NCBI GenBank assembly: GCA_019417325.1
Contig: DXVO01000008.1
Location: forward strand, 124,001-188,000
DNA from: Parabacteroides sp.
GTDB lineage: Bacteria > Bacteroidota > Bacteroidia > Bacteroidales > Tannerellaceae
DNA length: 64,000 nt
Direction of reading: 5' to 3'
Of the stretch, positions 45,428 through 54,236 are shown piece by piece; the stretch's first letter is position 1, and every line of letters begins with the position of its first letter. A program made the position numbers and the translations under genes. The notes below the pieces were generated by a model that saw only the letters and a list, made by a program, of their open reading frames with translations, did no database searches and was not told where the DNA came from.

Positions 45428-46215
45428 TCGTTTTTGGTACTATCAGGTTTAGCTATTTCATCCAATCTCCCGTAGTTATATTTCATCAGGCTCAGGCTAT
45501 CCACATATACTTTATAATAAGAAGCCGAATCCGCATTATTCATAAAGATATGCCCATAAACACTTTTCACCCGCTTGGTTGGAAGACTCTCCACTATCGT
45601 TTCATAATAACCGTCCTTCGATATTTTCTTATTCACAGTTATGGTAGTATCCCCCTGAACTACACTCAAACGAACCTCCGGCTTATATTTCCATTTTTCG
45701 TTAATACCCCAGACATTCATGCCTAAGACAAACGCACTCCCCGAAGAATAACTGGTTTTAGGTTCCACATTAAATGCAACTCCATTAAAAATGGCATCCG
45801 GTTCTAAAGTCAGGAATCTGCGACGCGGCCATATATCTATCGAATCTTCTTTATCGACAGTTACATTAATCTGTACATCGCCAAGTGCCTTCTGGCGTCT
45901 GTTTAATTCGGCAAGTACACGGTCGCATACCCCCATATAAATATCCAGATTGCGACCATACCATACCAAAGATGAATCATAAACAGCTTCCGTTATCTCA
46001 TGTTTCTGGAAAACAGACTGGAACACGGCTTCTTTATGAGCTTCGTCCGGGAATTTATCCGGATACTGATAAATCATGGCTTCTGCCAATTGCATATCAA
46101 TCAGCACAGCCTGCATATCCTTCTCCGACAGAAGCCCACCGGGAACTTTACTACAAGCCACCGCTATCATACCCAAAAATATGACAAAACCATATTTATG
46201 CAGCCAATTCCGCAT
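45424..46215 (-). CDS. DUF4296 lipoprotein
   Basis: A 263-aa lipoprotein with signal and lipobox (MIAVAC, Cys about 21). The DUF4296 domain spans about 25-115: LLSEKDMQAVLIDMQLAEAM, IYQYPDKFPDEAHKEAVFQ, VFQKHEITEAVYDSSLVWY. The C-terminal half (after about 125) is beta-rich and unassigned. Found widely in Bacteroidales beside lspA; function unknown. It begins 4 bases after the lspA stop and overlaps the next gene by 4 bases. Being adjacent to the prolipoprotein signal peptidase that would process it is a suggestive but unproven link. Confidence 0.88.
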   Translation of the reverse strand: MRNWLHKYGFVIFLGMIAVACSKVPGGLLSEKDMQAVLIDMQLAEAMIYQYPDKFPDEAHKEAVFQSVFQKHEITEAVYDSSLVWYGRNLDIYMGVCDRVLAELNRRQKALGDVQINVTVDKEDSIDIWPRRRFLTLEPDAIFNGVAFNVEPKTSYSSGSAFVLGMNVWGINEKWKYKPEVRLSVVQGDTTITVNKKISKDGYYETIVESLPTKRVKSVYGHIFMNNADSASYYKVYVDSLSLMKYNYGRLDEIAKPDSTKNE

Positions 46216-46219
46216 ACTA

Positions 46220-46843
46220 TTATTTTTTATTTTCTGATTTAGAAAGACTTTCCGATAAAGTGTGACGGTAAAATATCAGTAACAAAAACACACCCACACA
46301 AATAGCAGAATCTGCCAAATTAAAAATAGGACGGAAAAATTCGAAATCCTGTCCGCCCCAAATGGGCAACCAATCCGGTAAAGTAGTTTTAATTAAAGGA
46401 AAATAAAACATATCCACCACTTTTCCATGCAACCAGGGTGCATATCCTCCACCTTCCGGCATAAAGGTTGCTACCTGACCAAAACTATGATTGAATATGA
46501 CACCATAAAAAATTGAATCTATTATATTTCCGATAGCTCCGGCAAATATCAGTGCAACACAGGCAATAAAACCAAATTTATAATTGTCTTTCACCAGTTT
46601 GTAAAGATAATAACCGATAAACCCTACTGCAATAATCCTGAAAATAGATAAGAATAATTTTCCTATCACTTCAATACCGAATGCCATACCGGGATTCTCC
46701 GTGAAATAAATATAGAACCACGAAGTTATTTCCTTGTATTCGTGTAATTGCATATGGGTCTTCACCCATATTTTCAAAACTTGGTCAAGAAGAAGGAGCA
46801 GCATTACAATTAACACTGCTCCCCAACCTTTGGAATATTTCAT
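46220..46843 (-). CDS. lspA: Lipoprotein signal peptidase (signal peptidase II)
   Basis: Inner-membrane aspartyl protease that cleaves prolipoprotein signal peptides before the lipidated Cys; essential for the many SusD, DUF4296 and fimbrial lipoproteins encoded in this window. 207 aa, longer than the about 160-aa E. coli enzyme because of extra loop residues, as in other Bacteroidetes. Four TM helices; the catalytic Asp pair is in GNIIDSIFYGVIFN (about 105-118) and FNLADSAICVGVFLL (about 179-193), and the family motif TENPGMAFG (about 50-58) is present. Its start abuts the stop of the DksA-like gene. Confidence 0.96.
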   Translation of the reverse strand: MKYSKGWGAVLIVMLLLLLDQVLKIWVKTHMQLHEYKEITSWFYIYFTENPGMAFGIEVIGKLFLSIFRIIAVGFIGYYLYKLVKDNYKFGFIACVALIFAGAIGNIIDSIFYGVIFNHSFGQVATFMPEGGGYAPWLHGKVVDMFYFPLIKTTLPDWLPIWGGQDFEFFRPIFNLADSAICVGVFLLLIFYRHTLSESLSKSENKK

Positions 46844-47224
46844 TTACTTAGCACCTCCTTGTTTAGCTTCAATACTCAAAGTTGCATGAGGTACCGCACG
46901 TAGTCTTTCTTTTGGAATCAGCTTACCTGTTTCACGACAGATACCATACGTTTTATTTTCAATGCGAATCAAAGCCGCCTGTAAATTTTGAATAAACTTC
47001 ATCTGACGCTGTGCCAGACGGCCTGCTTCTTCTTTTGATAAAGTAGCAGCACCTTCTTCCAAAACCTTGAATGTAGGAGATGTATCAGCCACGTCGTTTC
47101 CATCCGAATTAGTTACACCGGACCTCAACAAATCATAATCCTTTTTCGCTTTATCCAGCTTTTCTAATATTATGGCGCGAAACTCCTCGAGTTCAGCATC
47201 CGAATATCTCGTTTTCTCTGCCAT
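46844..47224 (-). CDS. TraR/DksA-family regulator lacking the zinc cysteines
   Basis: A 126-aa coiled-coil protein of the DksA/TraR class, which binds the secondary channel of RNA polymerase. The N-terminal helices (EEFRAIILEKLDKAKKDYDL) and the linker with D-x-A-like region (GNDVADTSPTF) are followed by ALIRIENKTYGICRETGKLI. In DksA, CxxC...CxxC binds zinc; here only one Cys remains (GIC), and the others are replaced (CRET, TLSIEA), so zinc is probably not bound. This seems usual for Bacteroidetes homologues. First gene of the run into lspA (no gap). Confidence 0.88.
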   Translation of the reverse strand: MAEKTRYSDAELEEFRAIILEKLDKAKKDYDLLRSGVTNSDGNDVADTSPTFKVLEEGAATLSKEEAGRLAQRQMKFIQNLQAALIRIENKTYGICRETGKLIPKERLRAVPHATLSIEAKQGGAK

Positions 47225-47240
47225 GGTTTTTTAAATTAAT

Positions 47241-47350
47241 AATAATTAATCAACAATGAAGAGTGAAGAACAAACTAATGTTAATAACCTTCACCTGAAG
47301 GCAAATATAATGCATTTCTTGAATTATTCACTCCTCATCACTAATTATTC
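47241..47350. repeat. Imperfect palindromic element between ileS and the DksA-like gene
   Basis: Left arm 47241-47271 and right arm 47321-47350 share complementary blocks (AATAATTA/TAATTATT and ATGA[A/G]GAGTGAA/TTCACTCCTCAT). In the middle lies a perfect hairpin CCTTCACCTGAAGG (47288-47301). It fills most of the 135-base gap and could be a small MITE-like repeat or a processing/termination signal for ileS. Confidence 0.5.
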
Positions 47351-47359
47351 ATTCTATAT

Positions 47360-50300
47360 TCATACTTTTTCGATACGGACTGAAAGTTTAAAATCTTCAA
47401 AATCCAGCTCCGTTGCATCGCTAATTGCTTCTTCTTCAATCTCAACACTTACAGCCAGCACCTGGTTTGCTATGTATGAACCGAAATCCTTGATTGCTTC
47501 ATCCATTTCGTCCGAAGAAAGAACAGTTACCGCAATTTTATCCGTAATATCGTATCCGTTGCTCTTACGCAGGTTCTGGATACGGTTTACCAATTCACGT
47601 GCCAAACCTTCTTTTTTCAATTCATCCGTTACAGTAATATCCAATGCGACTGTCAAGCGTCCCTGGTTTGCTACCAGCCAGCCCGGTATGTCTTCTGAGA
47701 TGATCTCAACGTCCGCCAATTCTACAACAGCCTCTTGACCTTCAATGTTCAAAGAGAATGAGCCTGCTTTTTCAAAAGCATTGATATCATCCTGACTCAT
47801 AGACTGAATAGCAGCAGCAAGGCTCTTCATTATTTTCCCGTAACGCGGGCCTAATTTCTTAAAGTCCGGTTTGATTCTCTTCACCAGGATACCTGCGGAA
47901 TTACCGACAAACTTCAAGTCTTTCACATTCACCTCATTCAAAATCAAAGCCTTCACTGCTTCAATACTTTCCTGTTGGTGTGCATCCAGAACCGGAACCA
48001 TTATTGTCTGTAGCGGCTGACGCACCTTAATATTTACCTTACGGCGCAAAGCCAGTACCATAGAAGAGATATCCTGTGCAATCTGCATACGTTCTTCCAG
48101 ATCCTTATCTATCATATCCTCATGACAAACAGGGAAATCAGACAAGTGAACAGATTCTACATTTTCGCGTCCGGTAACAGCAATCAAGTCCAAGAACAGT
48201 TGATCGGCATAGAACGGGGCGATAGGAGCCATCAGTTTGGCAACTGTTTCCAGACAAGTGTACAAAGTCTGGTAAGCAGAAAGCTTATCGGTAGTCATAC
48301 CCCCACCCCAGAAACGACGGCGGTTCAAACGTACGTACCAGTTACTCAGGTTGTCGTTCACGAAATCAGAGATTGCACGTCCGGCACGAGTCGGTTCATA
48401 GGTTTCCAGATAACCGTCCACATCTTTCACCAATGTATTCAGCAATGACAGAATCCAACGGTCGATTTCAGGACGTTCCGCCCATGCAATATCTGCTTCG
48501 GAATAATTAAATCCGTCCACATTAGCATACAGCGAGAAGAATGAATACGTATTATATAATGTACCGAAGAATTTACGACGAACTTCCTCAATACCATCTA
48601 TATCAAATTTGATATTATCCCACGGAGAAGCATTCGTAATCATATACCAACGCAACGGGTCGGAACCGTGTTGCTCGATTGTAGAGAACGGGTCAACGGC
48701 ATTGCCCAAACGTTTGGACATTTTATTACCATTCTTATCCAACACCAGACCATTGGAAACAACAGCTTTATAAGCAACACTATCGAATACCATTGTTGCC
48801 AGTGCATGCAATGTAAAGAACCATCCACGAGTCTGGTCCACACCTTCGGCAATGAAATCGGCAGGATAAACCTCACGGTTGTCTAAGACTTCCTTGTTTT
48901 CAAACGGATAATGTATCTGGGCATAAGGCATAGCACCGGAATCAAACCAAACATCGATAAGGTCTGTTTCGCGCTTCATTGGCTTTCCGTTCTTGGATAC
49001 AAGAATTATATCATCCACATACGGGCGGTGCAAATCGATCTTTTCGTAGTTTTCCTGCGTATATTCACCCGGATGGAAGCCTTTATAAGGATTGGATTCC
49101 ATCAGTCCGGCTTTAACAGCCTTTTCAATTTCATTATACAATTCTTCTACGGAGCCGATACACTTTTCTTCGCTACCGTCTTCCGTACGCCAGATAGGAA
49201 GCGGGGTTCCCCAATAGCGGCTACGGCTCAAATTCCAGTCTTGCAGGTTTTCCAGCCATTTGCCAAAACGTCCCGTACCGGTACTCTGAGGTTTCCAATT
49301 GATTGTATTATTCAGTTCAATCATCCGTTCGCGACAAGCAGTTGTACGGATAAACCAGCTATCCAGCGGATAATACAATACCGGTTTGTCTGTACGCCAG
49401 CAGTGCGGATAATTATGAACATGCTTTTCGATGCGGAACACACGGTTCTGTGCTTTCAGCATCATACAGATTTCCACATCCAGTGTTTCGTCTTTTTCGC
49501 CTTTTGTCGAATCATAAGCGTTCTTTACGAACTTACCCTGCCACGGATCATAATCGGCAGCATTCATACACGTTTGTACATACTCCGGATCCAGGTCTTC
49601 CAACAAATAGAATTTACCGGTCATATCAACCATCGGACGGCGTAATCCATCTTTGTCAACCATCATCAACGGGGGTATACCGTTTGCTTTTGCAACCCGG
49701 TCGTCATCAGCACCAAAAGTAGGAGCTATATGTACGATACCTGTTCCGTCTTCAACAGTAACATAATCACCTGTGATAACACGGAAAGCACCTTCTCCCG
49801 GATTTACCCATGGGATCAACTGTTCGTAATGCATGCCAGCCAATTCAGGGCCTTTCCACTCACCAACAACTTTGAACGGAATCAATTTATCGCCCGGTTT
49901 ATAATCGGACAAAGCCAAATCTGCCGCTTTCGGATTGAAATGAACATTCAACAGGTCTTTTGCCAATACAACAGTCATCGGCATACCAGTATATGAGTTG
50001 TAAGTCTGAACAGCCACATAAGAGATATTCGGACCCACACAAAGAGCGGTATTGGAAGGCAATGTCCAAGGCGTAGTAGTCCATGCCAGGAAGAACGGTT
50101 CCCCGAACTCCGTCATTTCCGGTTTCGGATCCAATATACGGAACTGTGCCGTACAAGTCGTATCCTTCACATCCCGGTAACAACCCGGCTGGTTTAACTC
50201 GTGTGTGCTCAATCCGGTACCTGCAGCCGGAGAATACGGCTGAATTGTATATCCCTTGTACAGTAAACCTTTCTTATATAATTCTTTCAGCAAATACCAT

Positions 50301-50782
50301 AAGGTTTCGATATAGCGGTTATCGTAAGTGATATACGGATTTTCCATATCCACCCAGTAACCCATTTTCTGTGTTAAGTCTTCCCACTCTTTGGTAAACT
50401 TCATCACATCTTTACGGCATGCTGCATTATATTCAGCTACGGATATCTTTTTGCCGATGTCTTCTTTCGTAATACCCAATGCTTTTTCCACACCCAGTTC
50501 AACCGGCAGTCCATGTGTATCCCATCCGGCTTTACGGTTCACCAGATAACCTTTCATCGTTTTGTAACGGCAAAAAATATCCTTAATCGAACGGGCAATA
50601 ACATGATGAATACCAGGCATACCATTTGCAGAAGGAGGACCTTCGTAAAACACAAACGATGGATGTCCTTTGCGGATTTCAAGACTCTTATGGAAGATGT
50701 CGCCATCCTGCCATTTCTTCAGAACCTCTTTATTGACGTTCGACAAGTCAAATTTAGAGTATTCGGCAAATTTTTTACTCAT
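47360..50782 (-). CDS. ileS: Isoleucyl-tRNA synthetase
   Basis: Charges tRNA-Ile with isoleucine; cytoplasmic class I synthetase. 1,140 aa, the long form typical of Bacteroidetes and eukaryote-like IleRS. HIGH-like motif GMPGIHHVIAR (about 53-63); CP1 editing domain in the middle (TWTTTPWTLPSNTAL-like, seen as LAWTTTPWTLPSNTALCVG, about 228-246); KMSKS-like motif DKNGNKMSKRLGNAVDP (about 690-706). Anticodon-binding region and a long C-terminal extension follow. Monocistronic, with a strong promoter upstream. A very secure call. Confidence 0.98.
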   Translation of the reverse strand: MSKKFAEYSKFDLSNVNKEVLKKWQDGDIFHKSLEIRKGHPSFVFYEGPPSANGMPGIHHVIARSIKDIFCRYKTMKGYLVNRKAGWDTHGLPVELGVEKALGITKEDIGKKISVAEYNAACRKDVMKFTKEWEDLTQKMGYWVDMENPYITYDNRYIETLWYLLKELYKKGLLYKGYTIQPYSPAAGTGLSTHELNQPGCYRDVKDTTCTAQFRILDPKPEMTEFGEPFFLAWTTTPWTLPSNTALCVGPNISYVAVQTYNSYTGMPMTVVLAKDLLNVHFNPKAADLALSDYKPGDKLIPFKVVGEWKGPELAGMHYEQLIPWVNPGEGAFRVITGDYVTVEDGTGIVHIAPTFGADDDRVAKANGIPPLMMVDKDGLRRPMVDMTGKFYLLEDLDPEYVQTCMNAADYDPWQGKFVKNAYDSTKGEKDETLDVEICMMLKAQNRVFRIEKHVHNYPHCWRTDKPVLYYPLDSWFIRTTACRERMIELNNTINWKPQSTGTGRFGKWLENLQDWNLSRSRYWGTPLPIWRTEDGSEEKCIGSVEELYNEIEKAVKAGLMESNPYKGFHPGEYTQENYEKIDLHRPYVDDIILVSKNGKPMKRETDLIDVWFDSGAMPYAQIHYPFENKEVLDNREVYPADFIAEGVDQTRGWFFTLHALATMVFDSVAYKAVVSNGLVLDKNGNKMSKRLGNAVDPFSTIEQHGSDPLRWYMITNASPWDNIKFDIDGIEEVRRKFFGTLYNTYSFFSLYANVDGFNYSEADIAWAERPEIDRWILSLLNTLVKDVDGYLETYEPTRAGRAISDFVNDNLSNWYVRLNRRRFWGGGMTTDKLSAYQTLYTCLETVAKLMAPIAPFYADQLFLDLIAVTGRENVESVHLSDFPVCHEDMIDKDLEERMQIAQDISSMVLALRRKVNIKVRQPLQTIMVPVLDAHQQESIEAVKALILNEVNVKDLKFVGNSAGILVKRIKPDFKKLGPRYGKIMKSLAAAIQSMSQDDINAFEKAGSFSLNIEGQEAVVELADVEIISEDIPGWLVANQGRLTVALDITVTDELKKEGLARELVNRIQNLRKSNGYDITDKIAVTVLSSDEMDEAIKDFGSYIANQVLAVSVEIEEEAISDATELDFEDFKLSVRIEKV

Positions 50783-50816
50783 ATCGCGTTATATTTATCT
50801 TTCTTCTAAAAATGAT

Positions 50817-50848
50817 GCAAAGGTAGTGATTTTATTCAAAATAGACAA
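50817..50848 (-). promoter_or_regulatory. Promoter of ileS
   Basis: On the - strand: TTG (50848-50846), 20-base spacer, TACCTTTGC (50825-50817); leader about 28 nt to ATG 50782. Confidence 0.7.
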
Positions 50849-50858
50849 AGCGGTAAAG

Positions 50859-50890
50859 AATTGACAGTTGACAAGCGACAATTGACAGTT
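50859..50890. repeat. Two direct copies of AATTGACAGTT
   Basis: AATTGACAGTT at 50859-50869 and 50880-50890 (spacing 21), just upstream of the ileS promoter. Looks like a short simple repeat in the 189-base gap before ileS. Confidence 0.5.
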
Positions 50891-50971
50891 ATTTGGGTTT
50901 TCCGCTGATTAATTAACAGATTATAAAGCTCAATTGCCAATGGCTATATGGAAGCTGTATATTAAAATGCT

Positions 50972-52036
50972 TCAACTATTTTTTTCATTATTCTGCAACG
51001 CCATTAACAATCCTATCACCTCCGAATAGTTCTGCCGCCCGGTCGGTATGTTATTTCCTTTGAGAAACCAATTATAAACTGTGTCCTGTATTTCTCCGAT
51101 AAAAGGACTGTATAACGCTTGCCAATAGGTATTTTTCTTATTATATAAATCTTTTATCTCCGGCAAGATTGTTTGTACCCACTCATTAAACCCCTCTTCA
51201 CCCAATAGTTGATAAGCATTACTCAACACATAAGGCAATAATCCAAAATAACCTGAAAAACGTATTTCGGGAACATCCGAACCGACACAAACCAGATAAC
51301 CATACAAATTTGCTTCCGCTTCACTGGCTATGCCCAATACATGCGCCATTTCGTGGGCATAAGTAAACGGATACTGTACCGGCAGCAAATCACGGTTCAA
51401 AGTAAACTCATTCAAAAACGGTCCCATATACCCCAATACTCCCACTTTACTCATCAGTGAAGAAATCAACATAGGTTTCATCCGTAAATGTCCGCCTGGT
51501 TGGTTCAATGCAAAAAACGGTGCGATCTCCTTGTATTCTTTTTTTACTTCTTCCGCCACAGTTTCCGGAGCTATTTCCTCAAACGAAAGATACGATTTAT
51601 TCAATGAATCCGTATACGCTGTAAGAAATGAACGGAAATCTTCTTCAGAATATGCCGCATAAGGTATTTGCGTGCGAGCATAAAAATCCATCCGGAAATA
51701 ATTCAATCCCCACGCCAGATAGAACCAGATATAGACCCATAACAAATATTCCAACATACGTCCGGTAGTTGTCTTCCACGAACATCGTCTTACAACGGCA
51801 TAGACAAGATAAATCAATAATCCGGCTACACTCCCATAAATAAAACAATCCCCTACGGAGAAGGGGAATAGAGATGAAAAACGGGACAATACCGCCGAGA
51901 AAAAAGGATATATCTTCCGGGCGTACCATTCCCCTAAAACCGGAGACCTCATCACAGTCCAGATTACAACCAATAAAACAGCCTGGATAATCCAACGGAT
52001 ACGTATCTTTTTCAACCAATCTTTACTTTGCTTCAT
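50972..52036 (-). CDS. DUF3810 membrane protein with HExxH-like metalloprotease motif
   Basis: A 354-aa protein from ATG 52036 (MKQSKDWLKKIRIRWIIQ); the frame is open to 52252, but that stretch is inside the upstream kinase gene. Three or so N-terminal TM helices (about 12-30, 58-80, 92-112) precede a soluble domain with YAHEMAHVLGIASEAEANLY (about 227-246): HEMAH is a variant of the zincin HExxH motif, with a downstream Glu as possible third ligand. The family (DUF3810) is widespread in Bacteroidetes; a peptidase role is inferred from the motif only. Confidence 0.88.
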   Translation of the reverse strand: MKQSKDWLKKIRIRWIIQAVLLVVIWTVMRSPVLGEWYARKIYPFFSAVLSRFSSLFPFSVGDCFIYGSVAGLLIYLVYAVVRRCSWKTTTGRMLEYLLWVYIWFYLAWGLNYFRMDFYARTQIPYAAYSEEDFRSFLTAYTDSLNKSYLSFEEIAPETVAEEVKKEYKEIAPFFALNQPGGHLRMKPMLISSLMSKVGVLGYMGPFLNEFTLNRDLLPVQYPFTYAHEMAHVLGIASEAEANLYGYLVCVGSDVPEIRFSGYFGLLPYVLSNAYQLLGEEGFNEWVQTILPEIKDLYNKKNTYWQALYSPFIGEIQDTVYNWFLKGNNIPTGRQNYSEVIGLLMALQNNEKNS

Positions 52037-52040
52037 ATAA

Positions 52041-52049
52041 ACAAAGATA
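52041..52049 (-). promoter_or_regulatory. -7 box almost abutting the DUF3810 start codon
   Basis: On the - strand TATCTTTGT (52049-52041), exact TAnnTTTGY, its G only 5 bases from ATG 52036; the transcript would be nearly leaderless. Confidence 0.45.
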
Positions 52050-52064
52050 GCAAATACCTGTTCA

Positions 52065-54143
52065 CTATCCAAACGGGTGTACAAATACAAACCGCGCTCC
52101 CGAAGTATAAGCAGAGTCGATGATAAGCGTCCCGCCAAAACAGGTGGCAATCGTACGGCAAATAGCCAATCCCAACCCGGCACCTTGTTTAAATTCGTCG
52201 ACCTTTTCGAAACGGTTGAATATACTCTCCTGCTTGTCCAAAGGAACCCCACTTCCCGTATCAGTCACAGAAAAGACAACCTGCTTTTTCTCACGGTCTA
52301 CTTGATAATCGAGATTAATCTCTCCTTTTTCCGTATATTTGGCTGCGTTGGTCAGCAGATTCAATAACAATTGTTGCAACCGCAAGACATCGGTCTTCAT
52401 AATAAAATCCTTCTCCGAAAAAGTCAGCGTCAGGTTCACACCCGGCTTCACTCTCTGCCGCATACTATCCTGAGCCTTCCGGCAACAATCATAAATAGAA
52501 GACTCTTGCAGTATAAGAGTAAATGATTCCGACTCAATCCGCGACAAATCGAGTACATCATTTACCAAATCCAACAACAGGTTTGTATTATCACTGATAA
52601 TCCGGACATATTCTTTTTTATCTTCGTCATCCGCTTCCGACAGCAAGGCGGAGAAACCGACGATCGCATTTAAAGGCGTCCGTATTTCATGGCTGATATT
52701 TGCAACAAAGGTTGTTTTAAGCCGGTTCGACTCTTCCGCATGTTCCTTCGCTACACGTAATTTATCGGATGTTTCTATCAGCTCCTCCTGCTCCTTTTGC
52801 AAATCATCTTTCAGCCGGCGGACATGATGGACATAACGGAACAAATAATAAAGCAGCACCAACAAGAGTGAAGAAAAAATAAGAGAACCCGTCAATTGGC
52901 GTTGTTTTTGAGACAGTTTTTCCTTTTGATACAACAACTTCTGCTCCTGCATTTTCTTCTCATTCAAGTTATGCAGCGTTCGAAGCTGGTTTAACTGGCG
53001 GGTAAAAGAAGTTATATTAGACTGTTCGATAAAAGATAATAAATCAGCACTTATCGCCAAAGCCTCGTCTTTTTTTCCGGCAGCTTTCAATATCTCTACC
53101 TTCAATTTTAGAGGATCCATGGAATAATCGACTTCCAATACCTTGTCGATTTCCCTGATAGCCCTCGGATAATCTTTTATCAAAAAATAATACCGTGCCA
53201 ATGACAGATTATGAATAGAAATCAAATAACCATCCTCCCTGTTTTTTTCATGCAAACAAGCGTTTGCCTTCCCCATGGCTTCTTCCGCTTTAACGCGATT
53301 GTGTTCAGCCACATACAAATCCATATAATAGGAATATAAAATGCAATATTTAGTCCGGAACGGATAATTCATCCATCTGGAATCTTTTTCTTTTTTCATC
53401 TTCCCCAATAAATATTCAAAATATTCAAGCGTGGAACGGCTTTTATCCAATTCATTCAGCCTTAAATAGGAAATTAACAGGTAAGACATGATCTGAATTT
53501 CATAATCAGGTTGCCCTCCCATTTCTTTTAAAAGGGCAAGGCCTTTTTCAAAAGCAGAAGCAGCGTCACGGTCACGACCGATTACCAAATAAATCATCCC
53601 CAAATATTCATTACTGGAAACAGCCCCTTGCCGATTACCGGTTTCATCTGCCAACATCTGAAGACGCACCGCCTCATTCATTGCCAACTCATATTCTCCG
53701 CTTATCAAATAGAAACGACAATAATAATTAAGGAAGTCAAAAGAGGCTGTGGGTATTTCGCCATGTTTTTTTATGACCGAATCCAGGACACCTCCCCAAT
53801 ACAACAGGCTGTCCTGCATATTTCTATTACAATAATAGCGTCCCAAAGAAGAAACAGCATGATAAAAATAAGACAAGGAATCGTTTTTTTCCGCCAACTG
53901 CGCCAATTGTATCAAATAAGCCGGTTCGGAAGATGTTTCCCAAGACAACATGGACAGTTTGTACAAAGCCTTTAATTTTGTATCCACATCGGTTGTATTC
54001 CGAAGAACAACCGACAGGCTATCCATCCTCGACTTACTTTGACTTTCAATGGATATCTCCTCCAATCCATAGGTATTCCCCCCCAATAAAAACAGGTATA
54101 AAAACAGAAGTAACCCTCTCATATATATGCATTTTCTCTTCAT
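52065..54143 (-). CDS. Orphan histidine kinase with TPR sensor region
   Basis: A 692-aa two-component sensor. Signal peptide or first helix (GLLLFLYLFLLGGNTYG; ATG at 54122 is an alternative start), a periplasmic helical TPR-like region of about 370 residues (YLGMIYLVIGRDRDAASAFE, SLARYYFLIKDYPRAIREID), one TM helix (about 412-432) and a coiled-coil linker. HisKA follows with TTFVANISHEIRTPLNAIVG (phospho-His in SHE, about residue 480) and HATPase_c with LLNLLTNAAKYTEKG and AGLGLAICRTIA. No response regulator gene is adjacent. It has its own promoter and follows the fimbrial operon on the same strand. Confidence 0.93.
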   Translation of the reverse strand: MKRKCIYMRGLLLFLYLFLLGGNTYGLEEISIESQSKSRMDSLSVVLRNTTDVDTKLKALYKLSMLSWETSSEPAYLIQLAQLAEKNDSLSYFYHAVSSLGRYYCNRNMQDSLLYWGGVLDSVIKKHGEIPTASFDFLNYYCRFYLISGEYELAMNEAVRLQMLADETGNRQGAVSSNEYLGMIYLVIGRDRDAASAFEKGLALLKEMGGQPDYEIQIMSYLLISYLRLNELDKSRSTLEYFEYLLGKMKKEKDSRWMNYPFRTKYCILYSYYMDLYVAEHNRVKAEEAMGKANACLHEKNREDGYLISIHNLSLARYYFLIKDYPRAIREIDKVLEVDYSMDPLKLKVEILKAAGKKDEALAISADLLSFIEQSNITSFTRQLNQLRTLHNLNEKKMQEQKLLYQKEKLSQKQRQLTGSLIFSSLLLVLLYYLFRYVHHVRRLKDDLQKEQEELIETSDKLRVAKEHAEESNRLKTTFVANISHEIRTPLNAIVGFSALLSEADDEDKKEYVRIISDNTNLLLDLVNDVLDLSRIESESFTLILQESSIYDCCRKAQDSMRQRVKPGVNLTLTFSEKDFIMKTDVLRLQQLLLNLLTNAAKYTEKGEINLDYQVDREKKQVVFSVTDTGSGVPLDKQESIFNRFEKVDEFKQGAGLGLAICRTIATCFGGTLIIDSAYTSGARFVFVHPFG

Positions 54144-54169
54144 AAAGCAGATGCTTATCTTTTGATTTT

Positions 54170-54200
54170 CAAAGATAACAGCTTTTCATTTGCAAACCAA
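54170..54200 (-). promoter_or_regulatory. Promoter of the TPR histidine kinase gene
   Basis: On the - strand: TTG (54200-54198), 20-base spacer, TATCTTTG (54177-54170); leader about 20 nt to ATG 54143. This suggests the kinase is not solely expressed from the fimbrial operon. Confidence 0.55.
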
Positions 54201-54236
54201 CAGCATTCAAATTGAATCATACTCTTTTTAATTCTA

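Noticed and set aside
48911..49645. Long + strand frames inside ileS (and similar ones inside fimbrial genes)
   Set aside because: They are antisense shadows of well-recognised genes and encode no recognisable domain.
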